Positions 56,901 through 64,000 of a DNA stretch of 64,000 nucleotides are shown here, piece after piece. A program made the position numbers and the translations under genes. The notes beneath the pieces were generated by a model. That model did not search any database. It saw only the letters and a list, made by a program, of their open reading frames with translations, and was not told where the DNA came from. The stretch is from Caenorhabditis elegans (taxonomy: Eukaryota; Nematoda; Chromadorea; Rhabditida; Rhabditidae), in the NCBI RefSeq assembly GCF_000002985.6, contig NC_003284.9, forward strand, positions 14,260,001 to 14,324,000, given 5' to 3'. Numbering within the stretch: position 1 is the first letter of the stretch; every line of letters starts with the position of its first letter.

Positions 56901-59900
56901 CTCAAAACTGCTGTCAGAGTTGGATAAAGTTTGTTGTGGAGGAAAACAACACGTGATGGTTCTTGGAGGAAATGGTAAGTCTTTCAAAATAGTGATAAAC
57001 ATTGGGCAGCAATATGAAACACATTTTTACTTAATGCGCCCTCAAAATAAAGAAACTGCTTGGCGTGTACGCCCAAATAGGCGCCGCCTTTCTTTCCCGG
57101 AAAATCACGGGAAGAGGCAAAAATCGGGACCCTAACCAGTATCAGTCGCCGACATCTCACTTGTTCCGCGCGCCACGAATTTTTCCTTGCAGCGGACGGG
57201 AAAGCTAGCCACGCCTTTAGTGAACTTTAAAAAAAGCGGGGCGCGGAACTCGTGAGATGTCGGCGGATGATATTGGTTGGGGTTCCTATTTTTACTTTTT
57301 CCCCGTAATTTTCCAAAGAAAAAGCGGGACCTATTTGGGCGTACACGCAGTGCAGTTTTATAATTTTGAGTATATCAATCTGCTCATCCCATATTATAAT
57401 TTTATCGAAATCATTAAAGAAACTATTTTTTCGACAAGTTTAACTTGCTAAACCATGTTAAATCACCATAAAAGGGCTGTTAATTTTACTGAAATCACAC
57501 GATTACGACACAAGGCTATGGTTTTTCCAGTTTTGTTCGAAAGAAAACATGTTTTATTTAATTTTAAAAAATTTTTTTCCAGGTTCCGGAAAAACAACAT
57601 TCATAAAAAAGTTGGCTCGTCGGCTCTCCCACAATTCATCAGTGACATTTTGCAAAATGGTTCCTTGTGCGCTGCTAAAAGGCTAGTATCAGAAATTTTG
57701 TTGTACATCATTCTGTCAATTAAATAAACATTAAAAATAATGAAATATATTCAGGAAGGTCAGCTGATATAATTGAAAAGCTGCTTTCGGACACTCTACA
57801 CGAAATGGAAGTCAAAAAACCATCATGCTTATTCTTAGACGATTTCGATGTGATTCTTCCACAAATCGATCAAGAACAGAGACATTTGGCAATGGAGAAA
57901 GTAGTATCAGGTTATATTCACCCTAATTTCTAATTTTCGAAATGATTTCAATTCCAGTATTCGCCCAGAAATTACGTACAACAGAAGTCAGCGTGGTCCT
58001 CGTTGCTCAGAGGCTATCGAGCCTCAATGACGGGTTTGTGGAGCAAGTTATGCGAGCAAGGCCTATTGTTTCCCGTAAAATTGAATTGGAGCAATTGACT
58101 AAGGTATTTTCAAAAAAATGTTTACAAGTTCCTTATTTTCAAACTTATTTTTTGTGTTGTTTTCAATGATTTCAATGTTTTCACAAATAAGTCAAACACA
58201 AGACAATTATAATAACCATTTAAAAACAATACGAAAATGGGGAGCCAGAGAGTATTGTCAAATATAATATTGAAAAATCATCAGAGAAAAAAAATCACTT
58301 TTAATTTTGGTAGTGGAAAATGGCAGAGTTGGAAAAAAGAAAAAATTAGTTTAAAACATTTTTTCGGCATTAGACATGGTTCCATCAGTATACAACCTTT
58401 TGAAGGTGTTCTCAGCGTTGTCATGGATCTGAAAACAGAAGAGGAAATTTAGAAAACATTAAATTTCACTAAATTTTGCCGTACCTGTCCATAGAACTGA
58501 ACACACCGCCGGTGAATCCAGGAATGTTTGTTGCAGAATACAATATGATATTTTCCAATTCTGTTCATGCTAATTCCATCGATTTCGTGCACGAGTTTCG
58601 CCGTAATTTTGAGCCAAGGATACACCATTTCCATACTATCGAGATTTGGCTCATTTTCCTCGACATTGTTATTTGTGGCGTCTCCCTACAATTATTTTCA
58701 AGTTACGAGGCAATGTGAAATTATTGAGCAATCTATTAAAATTATGTCATACCTCAAAAAATATACCAAAGTAGATGTCTCCGTCCGTGGAAAAGTACCA
58801 CTTGAGGTCTTTTGCAGAAGTAACATTGACTACCACATGGCGGTTTTTACGGGCTCCAACATGAAATCCTTCAAGAGCATCGATTAGATCGGCATTATCC
58901 ACTCGCCAGTAATTGTTCGGATCAATTTTAATAGCTCCAGTGAATGTGATTTCCTGAAATTATAACAGTGTTTTGAAATTAAAAAAAACTTAAAAACTTG
59001 TTCGTCCATTTTCGAAGATAATTTAAAATATTTCAACTGAAAAAACCGCAAAAGTTTCAAATGAACGTGGTTTAGTCTTAGTGAGCCAAGTAGCGTAAGC
59101 TCTCATGAATTATGTTCACTCGTATCCATTTTTTTGGAACGGTCCTCTCAGCTAACTATGTTAATTTTCCATTTAATACTAACCGCATCGTTTCCCCCAA
59201 GGCTAACTGGAATATCGTCAATATTAATGTCTTCGGTGAGCGTCTCGATGAAGTGCCTGTCGTGGAGACGGAATTTCTCCGAGAAACCAGTCGGCATCAT
59301 CGCCTTCGCTATTTTGTACGGAACGTGAATCCACTTGGCAATGTTGACCATGTCGACGGGCGTCACCTTAAACAAAAAAACTAGAATCTGTGTCGCGAAC
59401 ATGGAAATATTGGGTATTTTTGTTATGGTTAACAACATTTTAATTTCAAAATGTTCAACAAAAGTTTAACAAAATTTACCGTTTTTACAATGAATCCTTC
59501 AGAAGAAAAAAAAACAAGAAAACAGAGATTTTTTGCGTCAAATTTTAATTTTAAATAATAATGATAACGATAACCGAACTTACCAATTCAGGATAGTTCT
59601 CAAAATGGAACAACTGTGAGTAATATGCTAATGTTCCACTGGTTACAAACACCATAGTAAATGGATTTATCTCATAACCATCCATATTCACAATATGGCG
59701 AAGTGAGCTCAAGCATCCAGTGCGTTCCTCTTGCTCCATAACTTTTCTCAGCATGTATTCAAACTGAAGGAACTGGAATTTACATGCTTCCGAACTGCGG
59801 ATAGAGTGGGCAATGCTCTGAAATTCTTCAAAATTGAATCACTTATTTCTGGAAACTCTACCTCAACAGTTATCGTAGCGTATTCGATATACCATAGAAG

Positions 59901-62900
59901 ACGATTTTGGTTGTCGGTTTTCTCCAATATTTCTCCGCGTGGCATCAGCCTCTTTTGAAAAATTGGGTTACCATCGAAGGATGGTATGTGCTCCACGTCC
60001 TAGAAATACATTGTTTAAAATTTTAAAATTGTTTTTCCTACCAAGTTCAAAGCTTTTCTGTAACGCAAGTGGTTGTTTAGAGCAAGAGCTGCATGTTTGA
60101 TGACGTCACGCTCTTTTTTGTGAGTACGTTCGGCTGCCATAATGAAACGGTAGACATTGAAATCGGTATTAAACTAAACAAAATCAACTATCAAGTGGAA
60201 ATATTTTTTGAAAAACTGCCATATTTTTAGAAGTTTACCAACATTTGGATGAATCGGTTGTCCAATTTTAAGCCGAACATCATTGACCATCTGCTTGGCT
60301 TCGTCGGTGAGGGGCAAACCGAATGGCGAGTGACGTGTCATTTTTAGGGAAAGGTTCTTGCTTCTGTACACGCTTGTACTGTGGGCCTAAGAGACTATCT
60401 GGAAAGAATATTTTGAAAACAACAAAGTAATCTTTCAAGGGCATTAGAAGAAAAAGGAAAAAAGTCTGATTCAGTTTTTGAACTATTTTCATGCGGAATT
60501 GACTAACCCAAAAAAATTTTCATCACTACGTCTTCTCACATGATGAATTAAGTTTTTGAAAAGTTACAAAAACGTCAAAATTGGACGAACAAAACAAGGA
60601 TACACTCACTAGTCTGCCGAATTAAAATTGATCAAATTGTTGAAACAGGAATTTTGGCTTTTTGATTCTATAGATTTGATACTAAGTGATACAAAAACTT
60701 AAAAAAAAAAACAACCAAAACTTCAAAGCTATTTGACCTTTAAAAAATCTTTCACGAAAAAGTGTTCCAGTCTATGTAAGTCTATTGTGAACTGCATGGA
60801 GGAGGGAAATAGAGGATTAGTGCGTGTAACACTTCTGACAACCCAGTACAGCCAGTACATGTGGAAAGATGACCTCGTTCGGATATGAGAATTGGATAGA
60901 TATGGAAAGGTAGAATGACGAAAGAGATGAGCGGTAGGGGGGGGGGGGAAGGGGGGGGGGCAATTGAAGAGAGTGAGATTCGTAGCGGGTAGCAAACTGT
61001 GGCGAGAAATTGAACATCGCAAGTCACATCTTCTGGAAAATGGGGGAATAAGCCGGATTGTTACCCTGTAGTAGCTTGCGTCAGACCACCAATTATATTC
61101 AAAGAAAATGCAACGCTAGTCACATTAATGACCGCATACAATTATAGTCCAAAGCTTCGCAGTTTTGGAAGAACACTGGATTCGTAGAAAAAATGTCAAA
61201 GACTATTTTGTAAAATTTAAAAAAAAATTAAAGTCATTGAAAGAAGTAGTTTTCACGTGAAAATAAATTGCAATACCAACAATAACAAAAATTTAATGCA
61301 GTAATACTTATTTGTTTAATTATGTTTTTTTTTTCAAAAATCTGGACGAAATGTTCTAATTCAAAATAGTAACGAAGAAGAAAAAGTGATCTCCATCTCT
61401 ATTCCTCTACGTCCAGTCTGTAGGGCACTACCTCCATGAAAATCAAGAAAATGGCGAGATGTAAGAACCGCCCCCCCCCCCCCTCCGTTTTAATTTTCCC
61501 CGAGACGTTTCCCGCCTGCCTACGCAATCACTTTGTACTTCAGTTTGCAACAATAGAAAAATCATGGTCAATGATGGTCAAAAACTTGATTTGATCTACA
61601 TGATTCGAAACAAACCTGATCTTAGGCAATAATGATGGGGAAAGGTTGAAAGACTGATATATTGATAAAAGCTAAATATTTTAAAAGTTCACACCAATTC
61701 TTGAGTTTTCATCAAGTCTCAAATTAATGACAAATGGAAAACAAATAAAAATATTAACCATCCTATTTCATGAAAAGAAATCCAAAATAATTATTTTCAG
61801 GAAGACCGTTGTGAAATATTCGAGACATTCTTGGATCTACCAGAGAATAGTGATATTATCTCTGAAATTGTGAAAAAGTCGGATGGCTACACTTTCAGTG
61901 AAATTGAAAAGTTGGCTGTCAGTATAAACGTGGAATGTGCTATAAAAGGTGAGAACCACTTTTTTTGGAATTTGGAACAGTTGAAATCAAAATTTTATTC
62001 AAAAGTTATATTCATTTTAAGCTTTAAAAAAATAATTAATGGCAAAATGAAACTTGCGAATATTTACTAAAACACTCGTACACTTCTGATTTCTTTTCGA
62101 AATGTTCAATTTTGCAGGTGTTAAGTACATAACAGAAATCGAAGTGGAAAAAGCATTTGAATGCTTTGTGGCTGGAAAAATGGGTAAAATCGAAGATGGA
62201 CAAGTGTGAGTTTTATGGGAGTTTTTATTGAACCAGAACATGCTAACCTTAATACTGGACATAACAATACATTTTTCAAAGTGAAAAGTGAAAATTAGTA
62301 TAAATTTAAAAAAGGGGAGGATTTGTGAATAAAACTATTGATAAAAATGTATTTTTGAAAAACTCGCTTCTTCGCTCATCGAATTTCTGTCTCGAAAATC
62401 AGCCTTTGAATTAAAAATTAATATGGAAATATAGAAGAATGATAAACATTTAATAATTAACATTTTTAATAGTGCTTAGAAATTAAAATTGGAGTGGTCG
62501 AAAAACGAATAGTATGCATTTTTCAGAAAATGACAAACTTGCCTAGTTTTTCAGAGACTTTTGAAAATTTTTCGCCAAAAAATAATATTATTTTTGAACT
62601 GATCGAACACTTGCCTATATTTACAAAATTTCAAACTTTAGGGCAACCAAATTTCATTTAAAAGAATGGATATTATATTTTTTAAAAAAGTTAGTTTTTA
62701 AAAATGAACATTCGAGAGAAGCTCAATTCAATCAAAAACTAATAACCTATAACCATATCCCTAAATATTTTTCAAGAAGGATATTTTTCAAGACAGTCTT
62801 TTTATATAAACACGCTTAAAAAGGACAAGAAACCTCGAAAACTGCAAACTGATGTGTGAAACAGTGCAAAAAGTACAAGAATAGCGTGTTTTTGGTCCGG

Positions 62901-63759
62901 TTTTGCAAGTTTCAATTATTTCTGCAAAGAAAAAAGAAGGTCATCTAACGCAAAAATCTTGTGATATCTGTGTTGGTGATCTTTAAGAGGTTTAGTGGTT
63001 TTGTGTTCACTGGCGGGTGACACTTTTAGAATTTATTGAGATGGTAACAGTGTACATTTAGCCATTTGAAACTTCTAGAAGCGCTGATTAAATGAGTAAG
63101 CATCAATATTTGAAAACATACACCACAAGGAATTTCAGCCTTCCAACGATGGAAGACGTCGGTGGAATGTTTGAACAAAAGAAGCTTTTAGAGCAGGTTA
63201 TTATATGGCCAAGAAAGGTGAGCAATGAAATTTAAAAAAAAAAATTTTTTTTATATTTTTTTAAAAATTTTTCACAATTTACGAAGTTATTATGAAAAAT
63301 GTGTTTTGAATTTTGAAATTTTGAGGGAACAAACTAACATTTTATGACTTTTTTATGCGGTAGTTTTATATTACACTTTGTTTTATTTCGAGCTACATAT
63401 TAAGTCTATATTTGGATAATAATGGTTTGTGGGGTATAACATTGAGCATAGATTTCCCAAAAATTCTTATTGAATATAAAACAAAAATTATAAAAAATGT
63501 TTTTAGTATCCTCAACTTTTCGAATCCGTTGGAGTGCCAGTCAGCAAAGGAATATTGCTGCATGGGCCGAGTGGGTGTGGAAAAACGCTTTTGGCAAACG
63601 CCACAATTTCGAATTCTAATTTCAGTGTGGTTAACGTCAAAGTAAGTGTGAATTTGTGTGTGAGAATGGGAACATTGATATCAACTTATTTCAGGGTCCT
63701 GAGTTGTTGTCGAAATATATTGGAGCCAGTGAAGAAAATGTGCGATTAGTGTTTGAAAA
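53942..63759 (+). CDS. prx-1: Peroxin-1 (PEX1) AAA+ ATPase; 3' end outside window
   Basis: Twenty exons give 815 codons plus two bases: 53942-54055, 54135-54290, 54502-54585, 54818-54932, 55038-55162, 55293-55455, 55502-55671, 55717-55845, 56198-56321, 56370-56476, 56668-56831, 56895-56974, 57583-57681, 57755-57910, 57958-58103, 61801-61948, 62118-62205, 63139-63217, 63507-63641, 63695-63759. The first 480 residues are the diverged N-terminal region. D1 has Walker A GGNGSGKTT (about 507-515) and Walker B CLFLDDFD (568-575). D2 begins at MEDVGGMFEQKK with Walker A GPSGCGKT (769-776) and GPELLSKYIGASEENVR. With PEX6 this hexamer extracts ubiquitinated PEX5 from the peroxisome membrane, recycling the import receptor. 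Two introns have GC donors. The remaining D2 exons lie to the right. Named from domain pattern and recalled position. Confidence 0.88.
55456..55501 (+). other. prx-1: GC-AG intron in prx-1 (first)
   Basis: Donor AAAAG|GCAGGT, acceptor TTTATAG, 46 bp. Only this donor keeps the frame: CCA GGA AAA G joined to AA TCT TGT. Using the GT four bases later shifts the frame and meets TGA about 20 codons on. Confidence 0.7.
57063..57348. mobile_element. MITE with about 110-bp inverted arms in prx-1 intron
   Basis: Left end GCGTGTACGCCCAAATAGG and right end CCTATTTGGGCGTACACGC are inverted copies. Inside, GTCGCCGACATCTCAC...GTTCCGCGC is mirrored by GCGCGGAACTCGTGAGATGTCGGCG. The middle (GCGGACGGGAAAGCTAGCC) is unique. 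G+C is far above the surrounding intron. It separates the exon ending the D1 P-loop glycine from the rest of the loop. Confidence 0.85.
57682..57754 (+). other. prx-1: GC-AG intron in prx-1 (second)
   Basis: Donor AAAAG|GCTAGT, acceptor ATATTCAG, 73 bp. The join CTA AAA G|GA AGG gives LLKGRSADIIEKLL, which matches the conserved segment after Walker A in PEX1 D1. The nearby GT (GCTA|GTATC) would create TAG at the junction. Confidence 0.75.
58351..60341 (-). CDS. CRAL-TRIO/GOLD domain lipid-binding protein, nested in prx-1 intron
   Basis: Eight exons join in frame to 421 residues: 60341-60243, 60173-60042, 59999-59862, 59817-59584, 59366-59184, 58953-58753, 58685-58485, 58428-58351. The N-terminal CRAL-TRIO helical part (LTDEAKQMVNDVRLKIGQPI, FNVYRFIMAAERTHKKERD) leads into the Sec14-like core (MDGYEINPFTMVF, TPVDMVNIAKWIHVPYKIAK, FSEKFRLHDRHFIETL), then a C-terminal GOLD beta domain (about 280-400; WYFSTDGDIYFGIFFE, KYHIVFCNKHSW). 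Such proteins bind and shuttle small lipids between membranes and may link them to Golgi trafficking. The 44-bp intron 59818-59861 is required, since reading across leaves the conserved frame. The first donor (AAT|GTTGGT) is weak. The whole gene lies antisense in the 58104-61800 intron of prx-1. C. elegans has several paralogues; I do not assign a symbol. Confidence 0.85.
60937..60960 (+). repeat. G12-AA-G10 tract
   Basis: Twelve Gs at 60937-60948, AA, then ten Gs at 60951-60960. This can form G-quadruplexes on the plus strand. About 600 bp upstream of the nested gene's start. Confidence 0.9.
61471..61483 (+). repeat. C13 tract
   Basis: Thirteen Cs following AAGAACCG; the G-rich strand is the minus strand, the coding strand of the nested gene. 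It is 511 bp from the G tract. Confidence 0.9.
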
Positions 63760-63849
63760 GTGAGTAGAAAGTTTATAGAAAGTGTTCAAATTGTGCTAAT
63801 TTCAGTGAAGTATCTAAAATTTTAGTAAACTAAGAATAACATACTGTAT

Positions 63850-63950
63850 TTCCTCTACTAGTCTTGCATGCACAAGACTAATTTTCGATTGACCCGTGCA
63901 AGACTAATAGAGACTGCAAGACTATTAGAGGCTGCAAGACTGATTTTCGA
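63850..63950. repeat. Diverged short repeats in the last prx-1 intron
   Basis: The word GCAAGACTAATAGAG and close variants occur four times, partly inverted (CTAGTCTTGCATGC...GCACAAGACTAATTTTCG, GTGCAAGACTAATAGAG, GCAAGACTATTAGAGG, GCAAGACTGATTTTCG). It looks like the edge of a dispersed element that continues to the right. Confidence 0.6.
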
Positions 63951-64000
63951 AGATCCAATAGCTTTGTAAAATTGACTATTTATCGTCAAAAACTTGACTT

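Larger units (their letters stand above)
60342..61800. other. Rest of the large prx-1 intron, upstream of the nested gene
   Basis: Probably contains the minus-strand promoter of the CRAL-TRIO/GOLD gene: 60780-61030 and 61380-61550 are less AT-rich. Long G and C runs (entered separately) stand in those patches. No coding exon is supported. Confidence 0.4.

Noticed and set aside
59748..59861. Reading through the 44-bp segment in the CRAL-TRIO/GOLD gene
   Set aside because: Read-through gives a frame that ends in an unrelated tail; removing 59818-59861 restores the Sec14-like sequence through the next 78 codons.
63778..63835. Continuation of prx-1 at 63806 (TTTCAG|TGAAGTATC)
   Set aside because: Joining gives NEVSKILVN then TAA, which does not match the AAA+ D2 domain; the next true exon should lie right of the window.

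Overview
The window reads as nuclear DNA of a Caenorhabditis nematode. It is about two-thirds A+T, genes are split by many short introns with TTTTCAG acceptors, coding starts often sit just after a splice or trans-splice acceptor, and introns carry palindromic MITE-like repeats. A degenerin channel gene next to a LAMMER/CLK kinase, followed by a Golgi pH regulator, a mahogunin-type RING protein and peroxin-1, matches my recollection of the C. elegans X chromosome around E02H4 (del-1, madd-3) and C11H1 (gphr-1, prx-1). Symbols rest on the encoded proteins plus that recollection; no database was searched.

Layout. 1-2435 (+): 3' part of a secreted vWA/CUB protein. 2802-3575 (-): small secreted protein with a 16-residue Pro-rich repeat. 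3576-8080: AT-rich, with two weak small-ORF candidates. 8081-17040 (+): degenerin del-1, with two alternative first coding exons. 18032-21599 (-): 626-residue low-complexity Ser/Asn/Gln/Pro protein. 25476-36656 (-): LAMMER kinase madd-3; splice phases indicate two alternative N-termini, one made by a 1.9-kb exon. 38302-43140 (-): secreted TSP1/Kunitz-like protein. 45138-47727 (-): gphr-1. 48253-51669 (-): MGRN1/RNF157-like E3 ligase. 53942 to beyond the right edge (+): prx-1, whose large intron holds an antisense CRAL-TRIO/GOLD gene at 58351-60341.

I joined exons by hand and checked phase at each join. All main models are in frame with no internal stop; prx-1 needs two GC-AG introns. The genes do not form one pathway. 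They cover neuronal and muscle biology (del-1, madd-3), secretory-pathway ion balance (gphr-1), ubiquitination (RING protein), peroxisome biogenesis (prx-1) and secreted or matrix proteins. madd-3, the TSP1 gene, gphr-1 and the RING gene all lie on the minus strand. The RING gene and prx-1 are divergent across 2.25 kb.

Repeats are abundant: two minisatellites (one coding, one intronic), at least eight inverted-repeat elements in several families, a tRNA-derived SINE-like unit and long G and C runs. I see no wholly new biological system. The most informative points are alternative N-termini of del-1 and madd-3, GC-AG introns, stopless in-frame short introns, the nested gene and several unexplained coding-like patches.
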